Notes under the pieces: model-generated
What the model was told of the DNA's origin: nothing
Seen by the model: the letters and a program-made list of their open reading frames with translations, nothing else
Database searches by the model: none
Assembly: GCA_034359265.1 (NCBI GenBank)
Contig: CP136891.1
Location: 52,096,501 to 52,160,500, forward strand
Origin: Canna indica
Lineage: Eukaryota > Streptophyta > Magnoliopsida > Zingiberales > Cannaceae
Length of the DNA: 64,000 nucleotides
Direction of reading: 5' to 3'
Part shown: one piece after another, positions 30,425-42,562 of the stretch
Position numbering within the stretch: position 1 is the first letter of the stretch
Layout: every line of letters starts with the position of its first letter
Made by a program: the position numbers and the translations under genes

Positions 30425-33400
30425 TTACTTTCTTGGAATTGTCAGGGTATGGGGACTCCCCTGTCAATTCATAATTGAAAGGGAATTTGAAGATCCAATT
30501 CCCTCAGAAGTCATTTTTCTCAGTGAAACTAAGCATCACCAACCTTTTGTTTATGAAAAAATGAGGCATTGTGATTTCCATAATTTCTTCTGTGTCAACC
30601 CCTGAAGCATTGCTGGTGCCCTTGTAGTTGGATGGTCGGATTCGATCTCTCTCAACATCTTTTTATTGCCTTTCAATGGGACGACCCTTCTTTTCAGGTG
30701 CAATGGAATGTCATCTCTGGTCATTTTCATAGGGAGGATCGCATCAGGCATCAGCAATTTGATAGTATTTTGGGATTGATTAGCCACTTGGGCCCTCACA
30801 TTTTGGTAATTGGAGACTTTAATGTCATCACCTCTTCATCCGAAAAAGAAGGTGGTCGAGTGAAACCTGCTTCCTTTATTCAAGGCTTCACTGATTTCAT
30901 AAATGGAGGGGGACTAGTTGATCTGGAGTTTATCGGTAACAAGTTTACTTGGTCCAACAGAAGCTATGGCAGAAACTTTATTCAGGAGCGTCTTGATAGA
31001 GGCATGGCTTCTGGATCCTAGCGACTGTAGAGCCTCTAGCTACTGTTCGTCATCTCGATGATAGCGGCTCAGATCATTGCCCTCTTCTCTTAAATTCTAA
31101 CTCTGATACTATCTTGAAAAAGAGGATATTCAAGTTCCAAGAACGATGGTGCAATAGTGATGAGGTGAAAACCATCATATCTGACTCTTGGAATGTTAAT
31201 ATCATTGGGTCCCCTATGTACCAGCTATTTTAAAAACTCAAGCTATGTCGTCATGCTCTTGTCAACTGGCAAAAAAAGCAATAATCAGAACTCCAGAAAA
31301 GAGATTATTAAAATCAAGGAGAGACTATCTATCTTAAAGAGTACTCCTGGTTCCTCTAATAGAAGTGAAATACTTCAGCTTGAACAGCAACAAGTAGAGG
31401 CTTGTGATAGAGAGGAAAGATATTGGAAAGAAAAATCCAGAGTTAGCTGGTTAAAATGGGGTGACCAGAACACCAAATTTTTTCATGCCAAGTTCCAGAT
31501 GCGTAATTGACATAACAAGTTATGGAGACTTGATGATGGGAATGGGGGTTGGTGCACCAGCCCTGAAAGTATGGGTGCCCATGCGCAGCACTATTTTGAG
31601 GACTTGTTTACCTCAGGCTCTCCTTTAGACCCTTCTACTAGGCTAGCGGATTTGCAGTCTAAAGTTTCAAATACCATGAATAGAAAGCTTACAAGACCTG
31701 TTACCGAGAGTGAAGTAAAGTATGCAGTATTTTCTATTGATCCTGGGGCTGCCCCAAGTGATGACGACTTCACTGCCAGATTCTACCAAAGATTTTGGGA
31801 CATTATTGCCAGTGATGTGTGCAAGGTTGCCCGGAGTTTCTTTTCAGGTGGATGAATGCTGAAAAGTTTTAATCACACTCATATATGTTTAATACCTAAG
31901 ATCAAGAATGCCACCTCTATGTCACATGTGAGACTGATAAGCTTATGCTCAGTCTTTTACAAAATCATATCTAAAATCCTGGTTTTCAGATTACAGCGAT
32001 ACATGAACAGATTGGTCAACTCAAATCAAAGTGCCTTTGTTAAAGGACGATTAATCAGTGACAACATCATGGTGGCGCATGAGTGCATGCACTACCTGAA
32101 AAATAAATAGTATGGCTCTTCTAATCTAGCACTGAAATTTGACATGAGCAAGACCTATGATAGAGTCGAGTGGAGCTTTGTATGGTTTATAATGGAAAAA
32201 TTAGGTTTTTGTACTTAATGGATGAAATGGATTAAAAAATATGTATCCTCAATCTCCTATTCTATTATTGTGGACAACCATCCTTTTGGTTTCTTCAGAC
32301 CAACTAGAGGACTTCGTCAAGGAGATCATCTATCCCCCTACCTTTTCTTATTTTGTGCGGAGGGCCTATCACACTTACTTCTTAAGGGAGAACAATCCAA
32401 TTCAATCAAGAGGGTGAAGCTTAATAGCAGTTATCCATCCACCAATCATTTTTTCTTTGTTGATGACTCTATTCTCTTCAGTAAAGCTGACGATCTCCAC
32501 TACCGTAATTTAATGGCTATACTTGACATTTATGGTGCTACGAGTGGCCAACAGATTAATCTAAATAAGTCCTCAGTCTTTTTCAGTAAAAACACCTCGC
32601 AAATGGTCAAGGAGAATTTGGCTTCCATTCTTCAAGTACCTTATATTGGCACCCAAGATAAATATTTGGGATTACCTTCTATGGTGGGGCGATCCAAGAG
32701 GACTACCTTTGATTTTATTAAAGACTAGCTAGCTAAGAAGCTTCATCACTAGAAAAGAGCTTTATTGTCATACAGTGGCAAAGAAGTGTTAATCAAAGCA
32801 GTTGGCACCACTATTCCCCCCTATACTCTAGGGTGCTTCATATTACCATATTCTTTTCTAGATTGGTTGGTATGTATTATGTAGACCAAAGAGTGAGGGT
32901 GGCCTCGGATTTAAAGACTTAAAAGCTTTCAATTTGGCCATGTTGGGTAAACAAGCTTGACATCTTATTTCAAAAGAGCATTCTTTGTTTCATAAGATCT
33001 TCAAAAATAAATATTTTAAACATGTTTCTTTTATGGAAGCTTCTTTGGGTAGTAAACCATCATGGGCTTGGCGAAGCTTATTAGAAGGCCGCAAGGTAAT
33101 TGAAAAAGTTCTAAAATGGCATATCGGATCTGGGGCAGTTGTTCGGGTTCTGTCACGCCCCAAACTCAGGGTCACGTGATCGGCCAGGGTATACGTGCAT
33201 ATAACTCACAGCCTAACTCATGCACATGACAATTCATAAAAGATAGTGGAAAGAAATGACAATTTTTATTGTAAAGAGAAACAAAAATAGATTTCATTAA
33301 ACAATAAAGTCTTTAGTAAAAAGTTCAAGTGCGGAAATAATAAATCAATTTCAATAGTTCATTTTAATAAATAAAAACTGAATAAAAGACATGAATGTCC

Positions 33401-33581
33401 CCACGAGACTACAACTCCAACACCAAATCACAAGTGCATGACAAAACTACTACAGACTCGACTACGACCCCTAACTAGGACTGCTATGAGATCAATGTAA
33501 CTCCTTTGCCCTCCAGCCGTGCCAAGTACTCCAGCCCACCTCACCGGTCAGGCTCTGCAAAAAAAAACAAATGACAACGGG

Positions 33582-33599
33582 TGAGTTCAAAAGAACTCA
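33582..33599 (-). repeat. LTR hairpin upstream of the acceptor-like site (group A, copy 1)
   Basis: TGAGTTCAAAAGAACTCA has 7-bp perfect arms and an AAAA loop. On the minus strand it is followed by a T-rich tract and TTTGCAG ending at 33555. The same arrangement recurs at 48306-48323 and 59494-59511. Confidence 0.85.
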
Positions 33600-33795
33600 G
33601 TGAGCGATTCTACCAACCCCACGAGAAAACCAAACACAGATAACAAGCATGGAGATGAAACATCTATCTCAAGCAGGAAAAGTCACAAGGGCGAGACTAG
33701 CTAACAGGTCACTTGGACACACATGCCCAAAGGCATCCAACACTCCAAACGGTGAAGAACAACAGGCCCAAGCCTACCATGCCCTAAGGTAATAA

Positions 33796-34045
33796 AATAT
33801 ACTAGGATAATCGGGATTGGCTCATTCGAACTTATCCTAATATAAAGAAACTCGGGAGCAATCGGGATTGTCCCATCCGAACTTGCTCCACGAGATGCGA
33901 AGGAGTAATCGGGATTCGCCCGTTCGAACTTGCCCCATTAAGATATCACAGGAATAATCGGGATTTGCCCGTCCGAACTTATTCCTTGAGAAAAACTCGG
34001 GAACAATAGGGATTTGCCCATCCGAACTTGTTTCACAAGTTGGGA
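33796..34045. repeat. Minisatellite in LTR group A, copy 1
   Basis: About five degenerate units of 50-60 bp each contain 'atcgggattcgcccatccga' variants followed by 'acttattcc' or 'acttgttcc'. Homologous arrays with different copy numbers lie in the two other group A LTRs. Confidence 0.8.
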
Positions 34046-35490
34046 ATTAGCCATCCAACCTTTCGGGTCTATCCCACAATCCGACTCCTAACCGAGTCTC
34101 TTCGCCATTCAATAAGATATGTCACGACATGACCTAAGTCAAGTGTCTCCTACGGTGTCTTAGGGATGTCTCTATTGGGAAAACTTCATAGCACCCAATG
34201 CCCGATCCCAACTCCTAGACTCGTAATGTCATAAACTCGTGAGGTTTTATTTCATACATAATATTTATTTATTGGTTTATAACAGATTATGCTGCCCCTT
34301 GCATTTTAATTATGCAATTAAAATTTATCATCACCAATATTAGGATTTTATTTTAGGGTTTTATTCTCAGTTTAATGTTGAGCCCCAAAATGGTGTGTTT
34401 AACCCGAATCTAGTCTCCAGAGTGTGTCATATATTTCCAAACTATATTTTCTGGTCAAAACGATAGGTTACACGACTATATTCAGTAAACTATGCACTTC
34501 ATAAACAAGATCTCAAAATCAGCACCGATTCATCAACTCAGCATGAAGTTTTCAGCATAATAAGGAAATAAATCCGAAAATTCACATAATATGAATCCCT
34601 AATTTACCATCACATCAGATTTATAATCATTAAGATAAATCTCATAAAACCATATTTGTTAGACAAGATTAACAAACATCACAACCATCTCTAATCAAGA
34701 ACCAACTTTTAAGTCCAAGAATTTATATCAAGAACCCCCATGCCATCAAGATCAAATCCCATCTTTGAACCCCATGACATATTTCAAAAAATCACAGAAT
34801 TTATATCAAAGCATGCATCAATATTATAAGCATCCAAATTGATAAATAAATTAAATCATAGATAGCAAGATAACCTATACCCTTCACTTAGGCCTTTCAT
34901 CCAACACCTTGAGGGCACCCTCATCTCCACCTTGGCTGAGCACCCCTAGGAACATCCTAGGGCTGCTGAGCCCCATAGGGGAGGGTTTAGGGCCTCCTCA
35001 AGCACGGCAAACAAAAAGAAACGATGAGAATTCGAGAGATCATCGAAAAACCAATCAAGAACATCTTGCCTTCAAGAACGGCTTCAAGAATTCGAAAGAA
35101 ACCCGAGAAGGAGGGGTAAAACAACTCACAAGAATAGGAAGAAGGATTAGAGGAGAATTCTCGGTCGATGGCCTTCGAATCCGACTCCAAGGGATGGCGG
35201 CTCGGCTCAAAGAAGGGGGAAGAGGGGGCGACAACTCCACTCCAAGCCAACGGCTTCAAGAAAGGGGAAGAGGGAGAGGGGCGGCTCGACTTGGCTGGAC
35301 GGCTCCTCTCTGCTCGGCTCCAAGAGAAAGGGAAGAAGGAGAGGAAGGGGGGTGGCTCGTCTTAGCGGCTGCGGCTTGAGGACAACGGCTCTCGGGAAGG
35401 GGAGAGGGGCAGCTGGCTCGGCTTGGCTCCTCTCTCCTTTCACTGCTTGTGCGGCTCCAATAGGGAGCCGCAAGCCCTAGGGGGGGGGGA

Positions 35491-35497
35491 TTTTATA
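35491..35497 (-). promoter_or_regulatory. LTR TATA box (group A, copy 1)
   Basis: The minus strand reads TATAAAATCCC after a long U3. The same box is at 55056-55062 and, as TATAAAT, at 61645-61651. This conservation supports it as the LTR core promoter. Confidence 0.65.
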
Positions 35498-36594
35498 ATC
35501 CCTTCCCACCTCTTCTTTAACCCGCATTCGCCTCAACCCGGATTTGCTAACCCAAAATACCTCATGAATAAATACAAGCAACAAACACATGCACATGCAC
35601 ATGTAACATAATAAAATCAATTAGCTATATAATTATAAATCAAAATTATGTAATACCCAAAATTCTTAATAATAATATTTTATTCTTGAGTGGGGGATCG
35701 TGGGCCTTAGTTAGCGTGGATTGGTGAGAAGCTTTGGGATTAAACCCGAGTACGCATTTAATGTAGAAAAATTAAGAAAAATTTTATTTGTCTTATCTCT
35801 GTGATCTAGCATTCTAGGGTGATAGAGGGTCTCGATGCGAATTTGGCGGTGCAATCGGATTTCGAATCGGAGTTAGATCGATATTTTGGTCATTTAGACC
35901 CAACCGGTGTCTATAAATTAGACCCTGGGATGTGCAGCCAGGGGTTTTGTGCCGCACACCACCCGAGGCAAAGGAGAGGAGAGAGAAGGCACAGTCGAAG
36001 CCAGATTTTCGTGAGTTCATCGGTATCGATCGGGGGAAGATCATGCGCGTCTTTTTCTTCCGTTTTCTCTCCATCCAGAGAGTGGATTTAGGCCCTCTTT
36101 TCTTCAATTCTTGATTCATGTCATTGTTCTCATGCTTCGGGGTTTTTCATCGATTTTTTACGTATTTTTCTTGTATCGAATCAGAAAAAAAAAATCGTGG
36201 TTCTTCCTTTGAAAATAATAATAATAAAATAAGAAGAAGGAAAAAAAAGTTTCTTATTGCCTTGTGCAGCCATCGTCGGCGCAGCCACTGCCCAGGGGCG
36301 GCCGCTGCCAGGCAGCAGTGGGTCAGGCCGTGGCTTGGCAAGGCCGGCGACGGCGCCGTCAGTCGGGCCCTGGCTTGTCCAGGTCGGCGCCGCCAGTTGC
36401 TGGGGCGGCTGCCCGACCTTTGGGGTAGCCGCCCTAGCTGTTGTCTTTTGGGGCTGCTACCGAGCGCCAAGCGGCGGCGAGCCACCGTCGGACGGCAGGA
36501 GACCCGGCGGGGTCCCTGTCCGGCCGAACCCCGTCGGTGAGCGGCGGCGGTGGGTGAGGGGAGGATGAAGATGAAGAAATTAGGTGAGGAGATG

Positions 36595-37035
36595 AAACAG
36601 AGGGTTGAGATTGATTTGGGTGAGATGAAGTGTTGGATTAAAGTGGTTGAGATGAAGGGCTGGGATCTGATCTTGTGTAGATGTAAGGTTTAGATTGCAT
36701 CATGTAGATGGAGGGATGAGATTGCATCAGGATAGATGTAAGGCTGTGGATGCATCATGTTAGATGTAAGGCTGAGATTTCATCTAATTAGATGGAAGAC
36801 TGAGATTGCATTAGGTTAGATGAAGGGCTATGATTGCATCTGGTTAGATGGAGGGCTGTGATTACATCTGATTAGATGTAAGGTTATGATTTCATCATAT
36901 AGATGGAGGGTGGTGATTGCATCTGGTTAGATGTAAGGTTGAGATTGCATCATGTTAAATAGAGGGCTGTGATTGCATCATATTAGATGGAAGGCTGTGA
37001 AGTGATCATGTTTAGTTGAAGGGCTGAGATTTTAT
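36595..37035. repeat. Minisatellite 1 in LTR group C
   Basis: There are about ten degenerate units of roughly 38-45 bp built on 'gttagatggagggctgtgat' and 'tgcatcatgttagatg'. They are specific to this LTR within the window. Confidence 0.75.
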
Positions 37036-37689
37036 TACTGATTTATTGATTGAAACACCGTTATATTTATTTATAGTAGTGATTTATTAAATAAATTAAG
37101 ACATTTCTTTCATTATTCTAAATAATTATTTGGAGGACTTAAAGTTAGCAAAACTATTCATGTTATATATGAATTTTCACCTAATCGACGTTCCGGATTC
37201 ATTGGTGAGGTCTGTTTCTCTATCAAACTTTTGGATTTTGAAAACAGTAGGTGGATGTCGCCTCATTTTGCGTGCCAAGTTGAAAAATCATATTTTATAT
37301 ATTTTTATGATTCAATCTAAGATGATTCATGAATATAGTAGTTAATGAGATGAATTTTATCATAGATCAGTGATTTCTATGACGAGTTATTTTATCATGT
37401 TCCAGTTCACTGATTTACAGTTGGAGTTTCTTTTTGCACTACTTTCTTGATACACATGCATCTTTTCTTATATTGCTATAATTCTATTTTATGATTGTTT
37501 ATTTGTGCTGAGCATTCATGATTTATGAGCACTATTTATACATATATATCAGTATGTGATTGTGATGTATAACAGGAGGAGGTGGAGGATGAGGTATGCA
37601 CTTGACATACCTTTTATTGCTTGTTGATAACACATATTGTTCATACTTATAGAATTGTGTGTGTGGTGTTGTGATGTGCTTGTTGCATT

Positions 37690-37895
37690 TCCTGAAAGCC
37701 TCGCTGGTGAGGGGAGGGTATGCTCCAAAGAGACAACGTTGGTCTTATTCCGAAAGTCCGGCTGGTGAGGGGAGATCATACCCCAAAGAGACAGTCCGGA
37801 GACCCGAGCAGGTGAGGGGAACGTATGCCCCAACAGGCTAGCTCGAAAGAGCCAGCGAGCCAGCGCCGATGAGGGAAGTGCATGCCCCAAAGAGA
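37690..37895. repeat. Minisatellite 2 in LTR group C
   Basis: Four units of about 50 bp are built on 'ggtgaggggag.gtatgccccaaagagac'. They carry no coding signal. Confidence 0.7.
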
Positions 37896-38301
37896 CGATA
37901 CTGAGCTGGGTGGTAGTTCGGCGGCCACCCGTCTACCTACCCTATGTGGCTATGTGGGACCGACGGGTCCGAAGAGCATGCATATGATTGGGGTGTTGCA
38001 TTGCATGCATATGTTTGAGGTGTTGTATTCATTCTAGTTTATTGTTGTGGATATGTTTATATTTATTGATGGATGCTTATACTTATTGTTGTGGATATGA
38101 GTAGGGTAGCAGATGTGTTATTGATGTTTGTCCGTCATTTTTAAAAAGATATTTTAAGTTGACGGATGTTGATTTCATGCATAGAGCTATGGATATATTA
38201 TCGTTGATTTATTTTGACGTTGCTGTTACGCTATTTATATCGGTTATTTGTGTTTTTATGCATGATGATTGAGTTGGTGAATTGAGGACTGATCTGCTCA
38301 C

Positions 38302-38320
38302 TAAGTCCTAGTTGGACTTA
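38302..38320 (+). repeat. LTR hairpin (group C)
   Basis: TAAGTCC and GGACTTA form perfect 7-bp arms around TAGTT. It is followed by a T-rich tract and TTTTGCA, where the acceptor AG seen in other groups appears lost. It occupies the same position as the hairpins of groups A, B and D. Confidence 0.8.
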
Positions 38321-40453
38321 CCCCTCATTACTATTGTTTTGCAACACCTGAGTTAGATCAGAGAGGAACCGAGGTGCAGTAGCGCGGTTGGTAGCGGGTC
38401 TCGTGACATGTCGTGATCGAGGAGGATACCTGAGTCATTTTAGTGTCTCTTTGAGTTGTTGAGTCATGTTGACTCGGGTCATGGTTTTCGCATTTATTTT
38501 TATTTGAGGAGTCTTGTTATTTATTTGAACTCCTTTTTAATAACTTGTTAAGTGTGTTCATATTGAGTTTTGGTTTGGTTTGGTTCGTGATGTTATATCT
38601 ATTCTTTTCAAAAAAAAAATCTCCCACTGTTTAGGTTATTGTTGTTGTGTTTGAGTTGGCTTAGGCTTCGGGGTACGTGGCGTATCCTGGCCGGTCATAC
38701 GGGTTTGGGGTGTGACAAATTCAACTTACCCGAGCTCGCAAGCTCGCACCGGACCATGAGTCGACTCGGCTTGACCTCAGACTAGCCCTCTAGGTTGACA
38801 ACACAAACATAAATGGAGAACTAATAAATAAAAATATTTAGGATATTACAGGTTCACACCGATCCTTGGGTTTCCTCAACATATCCTTTCTACATACTGC
38901 AAGGAGCTTGTTTGAATCCCTCTCATTTTTATGCGGCAACTCTTGCATCCTCATAAAACATGGAAGTCAGATCTGGTTAGAGATTCTTTTACCCCAGAGG
39001 TTGCAAATGCTATCCTCCAGATAGAGCCTTCTATACATGAGATAAGCTGCTTTGGATGTTGGAGAGACATGGCTTCTATTCGGTATCATCGGGCTACAGG
39101 ATTGCTTTCAGTTTTTTCCACCCTCCTATAAATGAATGCCCTTCTCATTGGGCAGTTAAAGAACTTTGGTCTTCTATTTGGAAACTAAAAGTTCATTCAA
39201 AAGTGAAGACTTTCGTGTGGAAGCTAATGCATAATGGTATTCCAGTCCGTCAAAAATTAAAGGAGCGCTTTCCTCAAGATGATGATGTCTGCCCGGTCTC
39301 TAATGGAGGTGTGGAAACTATTCGGCACTGCTTCCTTTTATGCCCTCAGATTATTACTCTATGGCACTTGATTCCCTGTATAGATCAGATATGGTCTACT
39401 TCCTCTCATACATTCTATCAATGGTGGTTAATCGTTGTTGGAAAATTGAGACACGATCCCAATGGAACTGAGCTTCTCTCTTTGATTGCTTTCTTGCTTT
39501 GGCGAACTTGGCTTGCCAGAAATTTGTAGGTCTTTGAGAATAGAATCACCGCTCATATGGACATTTGGGCCTCGGCTTTTTCTCTCTCAGAAGAATTTCG
39601 TAGGCTTAATGTGGTCATTTCTCCTCTCTCTTAAGTTGTAATCACTTAAATAGATTGTTATGTTGTTGGGAATCCCTCAATTTTTCTCTTTGCATATATT
39701 TTCATATAATACTTATAATTGAACCTTTATGGATCTAATAAATACCTATCTTTGTTATAAAAAAAATTTCAATAACCAAATTAATTTGATATGTCAATTT
39801 GAACTTATATGACAGTCAGATTTTATTAAATATCAACTATATTTATATATAAATATAAATTAAATTTCAACCATCTCTCATTAATTATTATAGTAAAAAT
39901 AATTTCGGGATACTTTGGAATGTATCCTAAAATTTCCAAAAAAAATCACAAAATTTTATTTTGGGTTTATTTACAATTTTTTTTTGCGGAGATTTTATGA
40001 TACATTTTCAAAACCGTTTTTAATTTAGGATACAAAACTTTTAAAAAATCCTAAAATTATTCAAACATCATAAAAATTCTTTTTTAAAATTTTTTCTATA
40101 AATGAATTGTTTTGACATTTTTTGAAAATTTTAGGATACATTTTCAAAATTATTTCTAATTTTTAATTCAGAATTTTCAAAAGTTCTAATCTAATGAAAT
40201 TTTAAAGTCAAATTTGTATTAATAAGTGAACGTGCAATAAAAATATTTTTCTATTTAAAGATGAGATTTTTTGAGAATTTTAGCAAAAATATAATTAATT
40301 TAATTAGGTAGATCAATTTAATATAATTAATTGTCTATATATGTTAATAAATTTCAATAAGCAAATTAATTTGATATGTCAATTTGAACTTATATGACAG
40401 TCAGATTTTATTAAATGATAACTATACTTATATGTAAATATAAATTAAATTTC

Positions 40454-40555
40454 GGGTAGTACAGTTGGTGGCAATATGTTGAACATTGTCTAGAGATCTA
40501 GGGTTCAGTATGATCACCTATTGTGACTCTTTATTTTTGTTATATATATATATAT
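40454..40555 (+). mobile_element. Short tRNA-derived SINE, copy 1 (102 bp)
   Basis: It starts GGGTAGTACAGTTGG (A-box-like) and has CTAGGGTTCAGTATG (B-box-like). It ends in 'gatcacctattgtgactctt' and a T/TA-rich tail. The duplication ATTAAATTTC lies at 40444-40453 and 40556-40565. Confidence 0.85.
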
Positions 40556-42230
40556 ATTAAATTTCAACCATCTCTCATTAATTATTATAGTAAAAGTAAT
40601 TTTATGATACTTTGAAAATGTACCCTAAAATTTAAAAAAGAATCACAAAAATTCTATTTTGGGTTTATTTATGAATGAATTTTATTTGTAAATTTTTTTG
40701 AAGATTTTATGATAAGTTTTCAAAATCGTGTTTAATTTAGGATACAAGAATTTTAGAAAATACAAAAATATATCAATTTTTTTTTCCAAAAATCACAAAA
40801 ATTCTTTTTTGAATTTTTGCAAGGATGATTTATATATATTAGAAATTTTAGAATATGTTTTTAAAATTATTTTTAATTTATAATTTGAGATTTTCAAAAC
40901 TTTTAATTTAATAAAATTTTGAAGTCAAATTTGCATTAAGAAGTGAATGTTCAATAAAAATATTTTTTATTTAAAGATTAGATTTTCTGGAAGTTTTAGC
41001 AAAAACATAGGTAATTTAATTGGGCAGATAAATTTGATAAAATTAATTGTCTATATATGTTAATAAATTTCAATTAATAAATTAATTTAATATGTCGATT
41101 TAAACTTACATGGCAGTCAGATTTTATTAAGTGTCAACTATATTTATATATAAATACAAATTAAATTTCAACCATCTCTCATTAATTATTATAGTAAAAA
41201 TAATTTCTGGATACTTTGAAAATGTATCCTATAATTTTGAAAAAAATCATAAAATTTCTATTTTGAGTTTATTTATAAATAATGTTTTTTGGAGATTTTA
41301 TGATGAATTTTCAAAACGGTTTATGACATAGGATACTAAACTTTCAAAAAATCTTAAAATATATCCTAAAATTATTCAAGAATCACAAAAATTCCTTTTT
41401 AAATTTTTTTGACGTTTTTTTTATGATTTTATGATACGTTTTCAAAATTATTTCTAATTTTTAATTCAAAATTTTCAAAAGTTATAATTTAATGAAAATT
41501 TAAAGTCAAATTTGCATTAATAAGTGAATGTGCAATAAAAATATTTTTTTATTTAAAGATGAGATTTTTTCGCAAATTTTAGCAAAAATATAATTAATTT
41601 AATTGGGCAGATAAATTTGATAAAATTAATTGTCTATGTATGTTAATAAATTTCAATTAATAAATTAATTTAATATGTCAATTTAAACTTACATGGCAGT
41701 CAGATTTTATTAAATGTGAACTATATTTATATATAAATATAAATTAAATTTCAACTATCTCTCATTAATTATTATAGTAAAAATAATTTCTGGATACTTT
41801 GAAAATGTATCCTATAATTTTGAAAAAAATCACAAAAATTCTATTTTGAGTTTATTTATAAATGATTTTTTTCGAGATTTTATGGTGCATTTTCAAAACC
41901 GTTTACAACTTAGGATACGAAACTTTCAAAAAATCCAAAAATATATACAAAAATTATTCAAGAATCACAAAAATTCATTTTTAAACTTTTCTATGAATGA
42001 ACTTTTTTTGACATTTTTTGGAGATTTTATGATACGTTTTCAAAATTATTTCTAATTTTTAATCCAAAATTTTCAAAAGTTCTAATTTAATGAAAATTTA
42101 AAGTCAAATTTGCATTAATAAGTGAATGTGCAATAAAAATATATTTTTATTTAAAGATGAGCTTTTTTTTAGAAATTTTAGCAAAAATATAATTAATTTA
42201 ATTGGGTAGATCAATTTGATATAATTAATT

Positions 42231-42342
42231 TTTTTTAAGAAAGATAGAAAAAAGTCACAATAGGTGATCATACTAAAGTTCAAACCCTAGATCTCAAAGT
42301 AACATTCAACATATTGTCACCAACTGTGCTACCCACAGTTGA
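42231..42342 (-). mobile_element. Short tRNA-derived SINE, copy 2 (112 bp)
   Basis: It is inverted relative to copy 1. The minus strand gives GGGTAGCACAGTTGG (A box, near perfect) and CTAGGGTTTGAACTTTAG (B-box-like), then 'gatcacctattgtgactttt' and a tail. A perfect 19-bp duplication, CAATTTGATATAATTAATT, lies at 42212-42230 and 42343-42361. Its 5' end is about 8 bp longer than copy 1. Confidence 0.88.
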
Positions 42343-42562
42343 CAATTTGATATAATTAATTGCCTATATATATATTAATAAATTTCAATAAGCAAATTAA
42401 TTTGATATGTCAATTTGAACTTATATGACAGTCAAATTTTATTAAATGTCAACTACATTTATATGTAAATATAAATTAAATTTCAACCATCCTTATTAAA
42501 ATTACATTCCTTTCTATACCGATAGAAATTTATATTTATATTATATTTTCTCGCTACAATCA

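Larger units (their letters stand above)
35649..38717 (+). mobile_element. Solo LTR of another Ty3-type element (group C), 3,069 bp
   Basis: It runs from TGTAATACCC to GGTTTGGGGTGTGACA and interrupts the group A solo LTR. Flanks AATTA and AATTC agree at 4 of 5 positions. The interruption is clear because the two other group A LTRs read straight through this point into 'cttacccgagct'. It contains TATAAAT near 35915, a GC-rich block (36250-36560) and two minisatellites. The hairpin TAAGTCC/GGACTTA is at 38302-38320. Confidence 0.85.
33151..38850 (-). mobile_element. Solo LTR, Ty3 group A, in LINE ORF2, with a nested solo LTR
   Basis: It is bounded by a perfect 5-bp duplication GGTTC (33146-33150 and 38851-38855). 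On the minus strand it begins TGTAATATCC and ends GGGGCGTGACA. Without the nested LTR it is about 2.6 kb. It matches the LTRs at 47867-55357 and 56664-61994. No retroviral genes remain. Confidence 0.92.
30421..39634 (+). pseudogene. LINE ORF2: endonuclease, reverse transcriptase, zf-RVT (split)
   Basis: ORF2 nicks target DNA and reverse-transcribes the LINE RNA there. It starts MKLLSWNCQGMG at 30421. The apurinic-type endonuclease shows VIFLSETKHH, HILVIGDFNVI, NKFTWSNRSYG and DDSGSDHCPLL. The reverse transcriptase shows [66 protein letters not shown] and FVDDSILF, so both catalytic Asp sites are present. After 33150 it is cut by an LTR. It resumes at 38856 with the zinc-binding C-terminus (KVKTFVWKLMHNGIPV, CPVSNGGVETIRHCFLLCP) and stops at 39632-39634. 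Many stops and shifts make it non-functional. Confidence 0.9.
28507..39763 (+). mobile_element. L1-type LINE retrotransposon with nested insertions
   Basis: The element starts at 28507 and ends in an A-rich tail at about 39763, flanked by the 11-bp duplication AAATTTCAATA (28496-28506 and 39764-39774). Subtracting the CACTA MITE and the 5.7-kb LTR insertion leaves about 5.2 kb. It encodes an ORF1 with a DUF4283-like N-terminus, then an endonuclease, reverse transcriptase and C-terminal zf-RVT. All frames are broken. It inserted into the AT-rich array. Confidence 0.92.
39775..42562. repeat. AT-rich tandem array, right part
   Basis: The landmark 'cagtcagattttattaaat' or a close variant recurs at about 39820, 40395, 41115, 41700 and 42430, giving units of about 580 to 730 bp. 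The longer units contain SINE insertions. Blocks match 27440-28495, so one array was split by the LINE. The end (42480-42562) again resembles the first unit type at 25080. No genes are present. Confidence 0.78.

Noticed and set aside
34909..35379. Long GC-rich open frames in the group A LTR leader (also 54493-55063 and 61402-61722)
   Set aside because: They lie in LTR sequence, differ in frame between copies and lack domains; open reading reflects GC richness.
36118..36568. GC-rich open frames of 100-140 codons in the group C LTR
   Set aside because: Open in several frames on both strands with low-complexity Arg/Ala/Gly content, so not a gene.
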